64,000 nt of DNA from Volvox africanus (taxonomy: Eukaryota > Chlorophyta > Chlorophyceae > Chlamydomonadales > Volvocaceae), in the NCBI GenBank assembly GCA_030268105.1, contig BSDZ01000009.1, positions 496,001 to 560,000 of the forward strand, given 5' to 3'. Within the stretch, counting starts at the first letter, position 1; each line of letters begins with the position of its first letter. This document shows positions 12,569 through 25,000 of the stretch, in pieces. Both the position numbers and the translations under genes were made by a program. The notes under the pieces are model-generated. The model was not told the DNA's origin. It saw only the letters and a program-made list of their open reading frames with translations, and did no database searches.

Positions 12569-13811
12569 TCAAACCGTGGACAGAGTGCTAATCTTTGATC
12601 CCGAAACTCAACAAATTGCGCGCATAGCGAGGCATGGCGCGGCACGGCGCGTACCCATACCATGTACTTGATGCGTTCGTTGAAGGTGGGCAGGAGTTAA
12701 CTTTGCACTGCTGTACTTCCCTCTCTCCTTTTCCTTCTTCCACTGGACCTTTGTTAGGGTTTTTAAAGGAATTTTCTATCTGATTTTATGTTATCATCTC
12801 CTCCAATTGTACCGCTTGTTCGTGCGGCCCTATAAGCCTCCTGCCTCATGCGGGCCTTACGTACAGGCCCTTTTCAAAAGTTTGTAAATCGTCGTCATTA
12901 TGCTGTGCACCTACCTTCAAATTAAATCCTTACATTGAAGCACCACTCGTGACAATGACGCAAATAATATCATCACTATTTGCTGAATTGTATTGGAAAT
13001 CCGCTGAAAAGCTTTCGAAGATTCTACATACTCCACAGCACCCCAACAAAACCAACATAAATATGATGAGTGTTTAGAGGCTGTCAAAAGCGATGAGCTT
13101 AGCGCACCCGACGTTTCCTTCATCTCTTCGAGTTCGTCAGCAGCGACGTTTACGAAAACAGCGGGTGTATCTTGAAATATACCATAGTTTGAGATATGTG
13201 ATATATATAGTGAGAACTGGTTAATCTAACAGGTCCAGCTTCTTTCGCTTTAGATCACTTAGTATCAAAGGGTAAATTTCCGACCCAAGAAAGATTACGA
13301 TATTTACTTGTGATTTTTGTAGCTATCAAAACCATTTATTAATAGCTCCCTGTGAATCTACTCACACGGTTGGCATCTTTTAAGCAATAGATTCATGTCG
13401 TTGACTTGCCGAGGACAGCATCGTCATTCGGATGTTCTGAAATCGTTTATAGTCACGGAAATTTACTTAGGGATAGATCTATCGGGACGCACTGATCGCT
13501 CATCGCTGGCTTTCCACCTGAGACCTCACGGTGGTGGACTGGTGGTTCCAGGTTGGTTAGTTAGCCCAACTGGCGATTTGGGTAACTAGCGGTTGCACTT
13601 TTGGACATAAGCTCGAAACCTTGCGCCATCGTTCTTAGGAAAGCTTGGATCATTGCACTTTTCGATACCAGACGCGTGCAGGCAAGGGCCCAACATTAGC
13701 GTCCGCGGCTAACTGCAAAGCCTATCAGTTAAGGTTTTGGGCGGCAACCCTGACATATTATATCCATGTATTTCATATCTAAGCTTTATTAACTCGGGAT
13801 CCACTGTCTCG
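12569..13811. other. Spacer upstream of the DMT transporter
   Basis: No gene recognised. The segment contains a pyrimidine-rich patch near 12,718-12,750 and AT-rich DNA around 13,180-13,340. It should include the promoter of the plus-strand transporter starting at 13,812. Confidence 0.4.
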
Positions 13812-16800
13812 ATGGGACAGGTGGACCCGTGCCGTAAACATGGCCTTCAGCACCGCACATTTGGACCAGTCAAATTGCTCTGGAGCTCAGGTGTTGCCGT
13901 TATTGCTTCAGCGGCACTACTTTTCAGTTGTACCAGTCTTGCGGTTAAGCTTCTTGGAACTGAGGTTCCAACCTTTGAAGTTGTCCTCGTACCGGGACTT
14001 ATATGCTTTATTGCAACTAGTGCAGCGGTCAAATCCCATGGCATGAGCGTTCGCAGCAAGTCTTGGCGCATCGCTGGCTTAACGATCCTGCGCGGTCTTT
14101 TGGGTGCTGCAAGTATTACATGCTTCTATCTGGCCATCGGTCTCCTACCTCTGCAAGGTCCGCATCCCCGCCCCATACTTAAGTTGTCGTCTTTCTCACA
14201 TGTGTGGCAGCAAGCCTCTCATCTGTCTTATCCCTTTATCCAACTGTTGCGTGAGGCGCGACCATAGCCGTAAGCTGTCTCAGGCATCATCTCTCAGTTC
14301 TATTCATTTCCAATGCCCGTATATGACCCGATACATACGCCCCGGGCATAACCCGATCAGTGCTCGTTGATTGGACCTACCTCATGCTTAACACGCCGCC
14401 AGCAATATAGTCCCTGTGAAATATGGTTCCCACGCTGGGGTTCGGGGAGCAAAGTCCCTTTCCAGGCGCTCCGAACTAAACCACGTTTCCTCCTAGTCCT
14501 TCTAGCTGTATTTATCGGAAGCAACGTCTTTCCTGACTTTCCTGCGTTCGTCCAACCCTTCCTGCTGTTGTCCCTCCTCCCGAAAACGGCAGACGCCGTG
14601 ACTCTTTTCTTTTGCAACCCGGTATTGGCAGCCCTTCTGGAGTTAATCGTGACGGGCGAGTCCCAAGGCTGGGCCTGCGCAACTGCGACCGCCTGCACTG
14701 TGGCAGGTGTCGTGCTGGTGGCGCAGCCACCGTGCATCTTCATCCACCATCACGGCGGATCTGCCGAGCCACATGGCCAGGGCCAAAGCCAGAAATACAG
14801 CCAAGCAGCATTCCTGGGATCCCACACAAGCGTTGCCGGTGTTGCGCTCGCGGCGCTCGCCGCCCTCTCGAACGCGGTGCGTTGGAGGGGTCTGAAAAGG
14901 ACAGGCGCACGGGGGCTGCAGTGAGACGAGATTTATTGGTACCTAGGGTGATGTAGAAAAGAACGGGGAATCGATGTCGTCCAGTCTGTCTCTCCTCGGT
15001 ATCTTGGTGAGGGTGAGGATGAGGGATAAAGATCGCTGGGCACAGCAATGAGGAGGAGAAGTAAGGAGAGGACCTGCCGCCGCACCATCAGATGGTGCAA
15101 TTGCCCTGAAGAGTACCGCCGCTTGTGCTGTAGCCAGCCCCAGCCGATGCTGTGCCCCCATCACCTTCACCTGCTCCACTGTCTCTGCCGGACCTTCTCC
15201 TAGCTACGATGCCGTCCTGCTGCATCGCGCTTTAACTCCGCGCAGTCTGCTTTTGTGGTAATTCGCCTGATGAAGCGGTCCCAGAGCACGTTGGTGTTGA
15301 CCTGGTGGTACCATGGAGTGGTGGTTTTGGTGAGTCCCTGGGAAGCGAGGGAGGGGCGGAAGGAGCGATGGATGATGCCCGATTGGGAATTGGTGATGGA
15401 AAAAGTACGGGAAACGAAGGCGATGCATCAATGTGTTGCAGCAATTGGCGCTGGTTACCAATGGCCTTGGTCTTTTTGGCTCAAGCAGAGGGCGGTCGTA
15501 GTTTCTCGCAGAAGCAGCTGAAATAAGATAACATAGAGCCACCGCGTGGTTGTCCTTGGGCTTTTGAAGTCCTAAACGGCGTCTTCCCTTGGTCGCCCCG
15601 CGCGCAGGTCTCCTCCATCCCACTGTCTTTGAATTACCCAGCACCCCCCGTGCTGCCCTCTCTCCGAGGCTGCGTGCTGCTCCTGGTGGTGGGTATTACA
15701 CAGTTTCTTGGTCAGCTGCTGCTGAACCGGGGCTTTCATCTGGAGTCTGCGACACGCGGGTCGGCCATCAACGTGTTGCAGGTACGATGGAGTAGCGCAT
15801 TTCTTGTGCCGCGTCGTGCCGCCTCCGATTCCTCCCGCCCATTCGCAGACCTGATTTCTATATCGTTCCAGGCACTTGTTAATCCCTTCCATGCTTCGTT
15901 TTGTTACCTTATTTCCTTTGCCACTCTCCTGCCTTATATCCGTTTCCGGTTGTTCCGACCGGGTTCGTACACCACACCACCTGCTCTTACCCCGCACGTA
16001 TTGAGCTTTCCGGTCGCTTCCCACCCTGTGCCCTTATCTTCCGCTCGATGAGGGCGCTGCGTGTGGTAAGATCTCCCTCCCCCCGGTTGTGGTCCCTAAA
16101 GGTGCTGTTCAGCCTTATATGGGATGCAGCCGTGCTGGGGGACAAACCCAGCATTGTGAGCATTGCGGGATCATCCCTGGTGGTGGCAGGAGTGGTGTTC
16201 ATGGCCCTCACAGGTGGGACCCAAGGGAGGGGATTTCAGAAATACCGGGCCGGAGCATTAGACACTGTGACTCCTAGCAGACGAGCCGCGTTAATTTTAC
16301 GGGGTTAGCTTGGAAAATGAGCAAGAGCTGTACTGTGAACCAGGGCGCAGACTTAGTGTTGAAAGGGTTTGAGATTGCGTTCAGAAGAGGGGGAGATGAC
16401 GACACAAGACTTCATGGACATTGAACTTGAGCATGGAATTAAACGAAGGAGATGCGAACCCGATAGCGAAGGAAGGAAAGGTGCGGTCTGAGGCCTGAGC
16501 TCCTCTTGTCGGAAGCGGGCTAAGCATGGGGTGATGAGCGGAGGAGTGCATTGTGCGGAATGGGCGTGTAGCGGGTCTCTTTGACAAAGGCAGGAAGGGA
16601 CGCCGGCATTTACCGCGGTACAACGGCGTTGCTTGATCCACGCGCCTTCCCTAGGTTCGCCGCCCCAATTGGGCGAGAGGCACGGACATCCGCGGCACCA
16701 TCATCAACATGCCGACAGCGATATGGATGAGGAGCGCCCGGAGGATCCGAACGTGGCGAAACCGCTGATAGGGACACGTCCTTTGCCTGACGGTGTTGGG

Positions 16801-17085
16801 TACTCATCTTTGGCGCCACCACAGCTGGCATTGGCAGACGTGGATGCGGAGGCCGGTGTCACGGGAGCCTGGGAGGTTCGACAGAATCTTGATGTTGATG
16901 GTATCTTGGACCGGAGCCGTAGTGACAGCTGGGCTAATGGCAGCGGAGATGGCGAGGAAGGTAATGGTTGTGCGCTCGCTGGCGGCAGTGGCAGCCGTCA
17001 TTCGGAGGTTTGTGAAGTGGTGCAGCTGAAGCAGCCGTTGCTGGCGCGGCCCTCCGAACGGGCGTCCCCTCAGGCCATGACATGA
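13812..17085 (+). CDS. EamA/DMT-family transporter (SLC35G-like)
   Basis: Integral membrane protein of the drug/metabolite transporter superfamily with two EamA repeats of about five helices each. The substrate cannot be read from sequence. Exons: 13812-14157, 14593-14876, 15246-15329, 15608-15781, 16102-16213 and 16655-17085 (stop). All phases close, giving 476 residues. Repeat 1 includes RGLLGAASITCFYLAIGLLP spliced to DAVTLFFCNPVLAALLELIV, the typical EamA core. Repeat 2 begins SAFVVIRLMKRSQSTLVLTW and ends with VSIAGSSLVVAGVVFMALTG. The last exon adds a soluble acidic tail of about 143 residues, rich in His, Asp and Gly and ending RPSERASPQAMT. The tail is joined in phase by donor CACAG/gt and acceptor ctag/GT. 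If the intron at 16214 is retained, the protein would instead end at 16,308. The nearest neighbour is convergent. Confidence 0.88.
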
Positions 17086-19034
17086 TGTGATGCAATATTT
17101 AATATGAACCGTATTGTATTGGGGGAAGCAGGACTCCAATCCGGTATGGTGCAGGGCGGGGAAGGGGGAACGACACAGCAGTCGTACCCATTAACTACTA
17201 TTTGACCGCCATCGCTTTAAAAGCAGCTGGCAGCGGGTGAGGGCTCGTTAACCTGCTCACTAAGCTTTGTGTGTAGCTGGCACAGCCTTTGCCATTACAG
17301 CCTGGCCAGGGGAGAATGCTCTTAATCGGAAAAGGAGATGGGAGGCGAACAATAGCACGAAGCATGTCGCGAAAGTCCACAACTGGCTGGACGGGCTTAG
17401 CCAAGATCAGGCCGCGCACACATATTTATATTTTTTGTCGTGAATTGAGCTCTGGGAATGCATCTGCATCTACGATAACCTGACTATAAAAGACAGTTAT
17501 GCCGACTAGCTCAAGAGAGTGAACGAACTGGGTGTACACTACAGCTACGGCTATAATTAATTCCCGTTCTGTGCCACTAATGGTCATCACCACCGGCGCA
17601 TGAATTATTACCCGATATGCGTTCGCTTCAGGAGCAATCACCCGGGCGGAACGCCATCTGCAGAGGGCACCAGCAATCTACACCGCCCACACCACTTACA
17701 CGTGCACCCTCGCCTCGGAATCCCAAATCTGAAAATGGTTCACCTGCATAGCAGCAGGGGATCGATGGGGATCGGACATTTATGCGGTGGAGGTGGGCAG
17801 TGATGGATTTATAGCACCCACTTAGGGACCGGATTGTTCGTACATAGCACAATGGCCTGAAGGAAGTGGCGGCCGAACCAGGATGGTAACTTGGTCGCGA
17901 CCATGTAGTGAGGCTCCAGATCCCTTAACGTGTTCAAGCACCTGAGGTGGCAGCTTGCCCACGATCGCAATCATACACTTGCGACCCATACGCCCATCAT
18001 GTAAACACGCTTGGACGCGCTTGTATCTTGTTACGAGGCTTGGTCAGTTGCAGTGTTTGTTTGTAGGTTTTGAATAATGTTTGTCACAATCTGTTACTGC
18101 AAACAGAGGATGATGAGTGAGGCCGTGCTAGTGTTTGGGACTTGTGCTGCAATTCCAAGGGTATTTAGCTGGGCCAGCCAGGGCTGTACGGCCGTGGTGT
18201 GCCATTCATGGCTTGCAAAGCTAGGACGACCAACATCTGTCGTTTTCGTAAAAGCCGTCTCGTAAATGGAGGCTCTTACGTGCGCCGCTCCCGAATGAAA
18301 TTGTAATCAGGTGCACCTACAGCTGATATAACCTTGGCCCTATGCAATGCTGACCATTCTAAGCGTAACGCGTCGGTGTCACGCCATAACGTATTCGGTC
18401 GTGACAGGTGAAGGTTATGTACAATCGTTCTTCCCCAGCGACTCATAAGCCAAAGCACGAGCTTCTGGCCGGAATGAGGGAGGGCGAAGGTCACAAGAGA
18501 TTTGAAGTGATTGCGCACTATGTGCATCGGACCAGCTTAGCAACAACATATCCACACCAGGGCCGGCCCCATGTGAGGTTGTCGTAACGCCGCAGCCCAC
18601 TGCGGAAAGTTCGCCCTTGACATAACCCTTTGACAAAGCGATCATAATAAGCTCATTTCAACAACAAGAACCGTTTCGTCCATTACGCGCACCTCATGCG
18701 TTGGTGCATTGCAGTAACTGCCCTTATACACCTACGCTGCTGTCTTATCTCCACTCCCCCAGGCAAAGTTATGTATGCAAGTGTCCCAGCGCCTTCCTTG
18801 ATCCTGATGCCATGCTGTTGGCATAGCGTCATGACAACCAGTTCCTGGTCGATGAAGTGAATTAGGGGTGTCGCAGTTCCCCAGTAAATGCGAATACTTC
18901 CTGCTTTGTGAAATTCAACACGATTGGTACGTTATTGAGACGCGTCAATGGCCTATCCCTCAAAAACATAGACCACACAACATGGCGTTTTTTGTAACAA
19001 GGTTCGTGGCTGAACGCACCACTATTGAATTACT
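17086..19034. other. Spacer between convergent genes
   Basis: Holds the 3' ends of the DMT transporter (+) and the coiled-coil gene (-). No exon, RNA gene or mobile element was recognised. Open frames of 60-80 codons lack motifs and splice continuity. Confidence 0.4.
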
Positions 19035-22000
19035 TTAAGAGAGTTTACCCGTGCCTAGCAATCGCTGCAGCCGCTCTTGCAGGCTGGAGGACGCGGTTGA
19101 AGCAGATTCCGAGAAAACAGGTGACATGGGCGTCATAGCACCGTACGCCCGGCTCATGTCGGTCCTTATGTATGGATACTGGGCATGGTGTTGCGGCACA
19201 GCAGCGCCGTACGCCCGATAGGGTTGCCGCTGCGCCATGTGTGGATACCGTGCTGCGCTATTGGAAGGGCTTGATGAGGCCATTGGGGGCACCACTCGTG
19301 GTTGATGCACCGCGGGGGTAGGATGGGGCGTTGCGGCCACCACCTGGGCGCTGTAGCCGCCACCGGGGCCCGGCTCCACCGACGCCACAACCTGCGAAAG
19401 AAGATAACCAATCTAAAGCGTGGGGAATACGAAGTTTTGGACGCTACCTTGTAACGCACGTCCCGACACGCTAATGAGGGGAGGGAGGGACTATATCGGC
19501 TGTAAGATGGCATGACACGTAACCGCACACACCCATCCTCCTGCTACAGCAGCTTGGGAATGCCCTTTAAACACCGTATCCTCCACCCGTGCTCTTGCTG
19601 AAGTCTGGCCATATTATCTAACAGTATTATGCATGCTCGTCCTGCTGAGGAAGTACCATCCCATAGACTGAAAATGCAGAAACGCGATTAGCTCCCTGCA
19701 CTTACTGCTGTATAAGCTGTAGCTGCTGCGGCAGCGGCCCCACCAGCGGAGAGACCAGTGGTGGAACCCGAATGCGTGGGGTAGGAGGGGCCCTGGGGCG
19801 GTGGTCGGTATGCCTGCGGCTGCAGGGTCCCTTGTGACGCTCCGCCCTCGGAACAGTCCGCACCGGGCTGGGCACTGATCGTCACATCGTAGGTCTTGAA
19901 GCAGCCAGCATCCTCTGCGTTCTCTGGGTTGGCATCTGGGATGACCGGTGCTGGATGGGGCTGCGTGTGCGGACGTGCGTGTGGGTAACTGTGAGATCGA
20001 TACGGGTGCTGCTGGCTGTAATCTTGGGGTGGTGCCTCTAGGCTGCGCTGCTGGTCCACCCTTCGGTTAGGCGGGCTGTTGCGGCTGGCAGGGCGTCGGC
20101 CCTCCCTTACTGGCGGCCGCTCGTGTGATCTTCGTTCCTGGTCCAGTGACCTGAACCAGTCCTCTGCCTCCTCCTGCACAAAGGGCCCCAGCCAGACATG
20201 ATGTTGTTAGGATGGTAATTGGTCATGGTGGAAGGGACATGTTCGCAGACACATCCATTGCACTTGGTGGTTCAAAACACAGCTGCACTGTGTATACCAG
20301 CCCTACTTCATAACTCTGCTCACCTCCATGCTCGTTATATCGTACTCGTGTTGTTGCCCCGCCCGCCTGCGGCCTCCGCAGGTTCTCCTGTCCACGACCT
20401 CTTCTTCCCCCAGGTCGACAGGGTCGACAGGCGACCGCGCCTGCCCAGGACTGCCTCCACCACCCCCACCTCTGGCTCCGCCTCGGCGTACATTGCCTCG
20501 CCTATCTGGTGCAACCCCGTCATCAAGATCCAGGGAGCCAGAAGTCGGCCTGGCAGCCGCGCCACCTCCTCCAACACTCCTACCACCGCCGCGATGCGGA
20601 TAGGACCTCCTGTCTGCTGCCATGTCGTCATCAAGATCCAAGGAGTCGCGACGCAACCGCACAGCGCCTCCGCCTCCATCACGGCTGCCGGGCCGGTACG
20701 CATAGCCGACACAGGCGTCGGCCACCGCATCTACTGACCGGCGCAGACCGGCACCAGCGTTGGCAACGCCCTGGGAAGAGACCATGTCCGCGACCATCCG
20801 CGCCCGGCCAACCTCACGGGTAAGCAGCGCCACCTTGTCTCGCAGCCGATCGGCATCTGCCTGCGCGGCAGCTCGTTCCCGTTCGGTCTCTTGTAGTTGG
20901 TCGGTCAGGTCATTTAGGCTGCGCCGCTTAGCATCAAGCTCCTGCGGGTTTAACCGTCACAACAAAGAGGGGGGTGTAAGAGTGGAGAGCCACTCATGTT
21001 CGTTGTTTTACTAGGGCATTCGCCATCTGACCCGGCTGGATGGGGCAAAGAGCAACGGTTATGGGGAAGGGGCGGGAAAACCCGGATTCGGACCAATTCA
21101 AAACTCCAAAAGAGGAGAATGCAATTAGCAAGTTCTGAGACGTGCCGGGATCAGACGCCGTTACGGTGGCCGGGTTTTCCATGTATGGCGGTGATGATCT
21201 AGGACTCAGGAAGTACTGGAAGAATGCAAGCTTAGCTTACGCTGAAATTATCTATGGGCTGTCGCCAAGGAATACATATACAAGAAGTGCGCACATAGAA
21301 CAAGCCACGTCACCCTTTCTCGCCCTTTTCTTTGCTGCCATTGCGCGTATGGCAATCATCAGCACCAGCCCGAGCGGCTTTGTGGATTAAAAACTTTGTA
21401 AGTTGCAAGCTTTCAAAACTCTAGCCAAAGGTTGAGGTACTCGCCTTGGCATGCTGTGCCAAAGCAGCCGTAAGCTCCTCTCGCAACTGCGCCACTCGGG
21501 TCTCCTCCTCGTGCAGGCTCTGGGTGAGTTTGCTTATCTGCAAGTACGGGAGGGGCTTCAGCTGCTGATTCCGAAACGGGACTTATTTTATGGCGAGGTT
21601 GAACACGTATACCTTATGAACACAGGGTACTGCCACATTCCATTATTGATCCACATTTTGGAGCAACGCGTGTTGATGCCTCAAGCACTTACCCCTGACA
21701 TAACGGCAACACAAACGCTCTGCCGTGGTTGCACATTTACACTGTCCGTGCCTAGTCCTCACAGTCCCTGCGCAGTCCTCAACTACGCTGCCCCTGACCG
21801 CCTTTCACCCAAAATAATGTCACAGCCTAGAGAAGGTTTCCCGATCTGACCTGGACATCGCGCAGCTGCAAGTCCTGCTGAGCTGCCTCCACCTGGCGAG
21901 ACATTGTTTCGTTTGAAGCGAGCACATCCGCGATCTGAACCCTGTCGCATTGCATCCCATCGCACACACACGGGCCTGACATTTCAAGAGCACGCCGAGG

Positions 22001-25000
22001 ACACAGTCCGCATTCAATCACGCGTCGGGAGGAAGGTGCACGAATGCCGCACACGTTTGCGAAGGCAAGAGCTGCATTGAATGTTCCGGAATGGCGGCCC
22101 CCTGGTGTATATGTTAGGTCAAAGGGCATGTTCAGGACCAAGGAGGCCACCGTTGCAATGGATTTTGTAATCGGGCCCGTGAAGAAACTCTCCTTCATGG
22201 CCCAACAGGGATCCATGGTCAGGCCTCCAAGGGCAACCCCGCTGGAGCGTAATACCCTAGTCTATATTGGGGTAGGACATCTGCCCGACAGATACTTGGA
22301 AATCCTACCTGTAAGAGCTGGCCTCCTGGTTAACAAGGTTAAGTTTAGATTCGGCGCTGGCGAGCATCTCCTACACGGCGTGAGACCCCAGAAGTGGCCG
22401 AGTCGCCGGTCAAGGTTCATACGGTCAAGACTAACATTTGCATCCAAGAAAGGAATTATATTGGGTTGGAGTTCCAAAGGACAGGCCCCTGGTAGGCCAA
22501 AATTGCAACCCTTTTGGCTAATATGGCGGTAGTGCGGGGACAGGTTGTGTGACCTTGCGGGCTCCACGCCCTGAACACCCGGGAAACGCCTTGAAACGAA
22601 CCACTAACGAGGTGAATACAAGTGTAAGTCACTTTTAGTCCCCTTACTTTACCTGCAGCCTAACGCGTTCCGTTTCAGATGTGCTAAGCTTGGCCGCTAG
22701 TTGCCGCGCCTCCCGCTCCGCTGCATCCAGGTCGGACTCCTTAACCTCCAACTATACACACCGTCCGGCGGTTAGCACTCAGAAACGTCAGGCAGCTTCA
22801 TAGCGTGCAGTACAGCATGATTAAGGCTGGGCTGAGTTATGAAGGTGCCATACGTGCATGTTACTCTCTGGAATACAACTGCATCTGCGTCCCGCATCCA
22901 TCCCTCAATGTTTTCGATTCGTTGTGGCTCATGCTAACCAGGCAGGAGAAATCAGAAAAAAAAATATATAAAATAAATAAATAATATATATATATATACG
23001 CATCGAAACACACTAGCATAGCTTTTCAATTTGACCCCTCGTACCTCTGCTTGCAGGGTCGTGCAGCGCTGCTTCCACTTCGCTGCCGCCTGCGCGACCT
23101 CGTTCGCCTCGGCCTTCCACAGCTCCAATTGCGCTGCATGGGAGGCAGACGACTCCGCCAACGATGCATCACGCGCTCCAATTGTTTCCTGCGCTCAGCC
23201 ATCCACAGCAGCACACTTCAAATACCAGGCCTCGCCGTTCAGAGCCGGAAAATGCGCCCAGCATCCAGGCTTGGCCTAGCATCCAATGCACCTAAGGAAC
23301 AGCGATACGCCCAGCAACAGTGGTCGTTCACACAGTGATGGCACACTGAGAACTCACGTCCGCCTTTGCTAGCCTGAGCTTAAGTTCCTCATTGTCCCTG
23401 AACACTTCCGCGTAGTGCTGTCCTTGGAACTTGAACGTCGACACTTCAGCCGCCATCTCGGCCACGCTTGCCTGCGCCTCACGCATGCGCTCACGCACCT
23501 CCAGGAGCTCCATGTCCTTGCGGGCTGGGAAGAAGCATAACGCAGAAACAACCGCGAAAGTAATCAAGCTGGTCAGCGCATCAGGCTTGGCTTGGAGCAA
23601 GCTGGGAGGCACACCGTGTTGCCGAATATCAATCATCATCTTAAGGGTGCATGAGGTGGCCCATTCCTTAGCGAAACAGTCATGCCCTGACACACAGGGC
23701 TGAGCCGCGTGGTATGAGATGTAGACTATAGCACTAAGATTCAGCGCAAGGTTGCCCAAGCCACCGTGCCTGTCGCAACGCCCGTCCGTCCATCCCCCAT
23801 GCCCGGCCCGATGCATCATGGCGATATCGTGCACTCGCAAGTCCTCGGGTGCGCATCGCACGCCCTCCCAGTCCAACGTGCGATACCAACGCCCGGCTTT
23901 TGGCCCGTTCCTAGCCCCACGCACTTAGCTCCTCCTGGTGGGCCCGCAGCATTTCCATGCGGTCATCCTCCCACGCCTTTTCCCGGGTGCGAAGCTGCCC
24001 CTCCCACTGCCGCTGCTTTGCATTGAGTTCCTCGTTGCAGGCCCGTTGTTTCGCCGATTCTGCCTCCTGTACAGCCCGCGACCGTGCAACCACCTCGTCC
24101 CGTAAACTTCGCTCCAGTCGCTCCCTGGACTCCTGCACTTCGGCCAGCTGCTGCTGCAGCTCATCCCGCTGCTGTTGCAGCTCGTCGCGCTGCTGTTGCA
24201 GGGCTTGCGACCCGGCCTATGGACGTGGGGGAACGAATCCAGCGGCAGGGTCCATTACGCTCACTGTGGAGTATGTATCTCCAGGTACCATCATACGAAC
24301 GACAGGTTTAAGGGCCAAAAACGAGGCGAAGCATGATAACCAGCCGACATGCCCTGGACGGCCGAAATGCGTTGCAGACGTAGCCGTCTTTACATACCTC
24401 TGCCTATGCTCATACTTGTCGTCACGTGCACATACCTTAGCCGCCACTTGCTGCGAGGTCAGGTGCAGTACTTCCTCCCGTAATCGTGCAATGTCCAACC
24501 TCAACGCTTCATTTGTCGTCATAAGGTGTTCTGTCTGCCCACGCAACCGCTCCATCTCCGTCTGGTCCGCGGCCGCTGCCGCCGCCGTCAACTGAGCACT
24601 TGTCTGCAGCTGCGTCAGGTCAGACTGCAACGAGGACGCGCGCTGGCGCTCGGTGGTGAAGGCTGCCTTCTCGGCCTATAGATAGCCACCGGCAAGATTA
24701 CAAACAACAGCAACGATATCCCAGGATACTAAAGAGCAAGGTCAGGAAAGATAGATGATGGCAGGACAAAGATAAGTTTCTGGTTCGGCACAATATTTAA
24801 CTAAGCACATCCTTGAGAGCCTTTTCTGAAACAGGCAAGCGGCATCCAACCGACCGGATGTGCTTCCTGAGCAATCGACAGTAAAAGCACGGTGCAATGG
24901 CAACGACCTTGGTAATTTCAGAGAATCCAACGGTCACCAAATAGCGCGAACATCTGCGCATGGACGCCTTTCAAGCGCTAATGAAGGACCACTTATCGGT

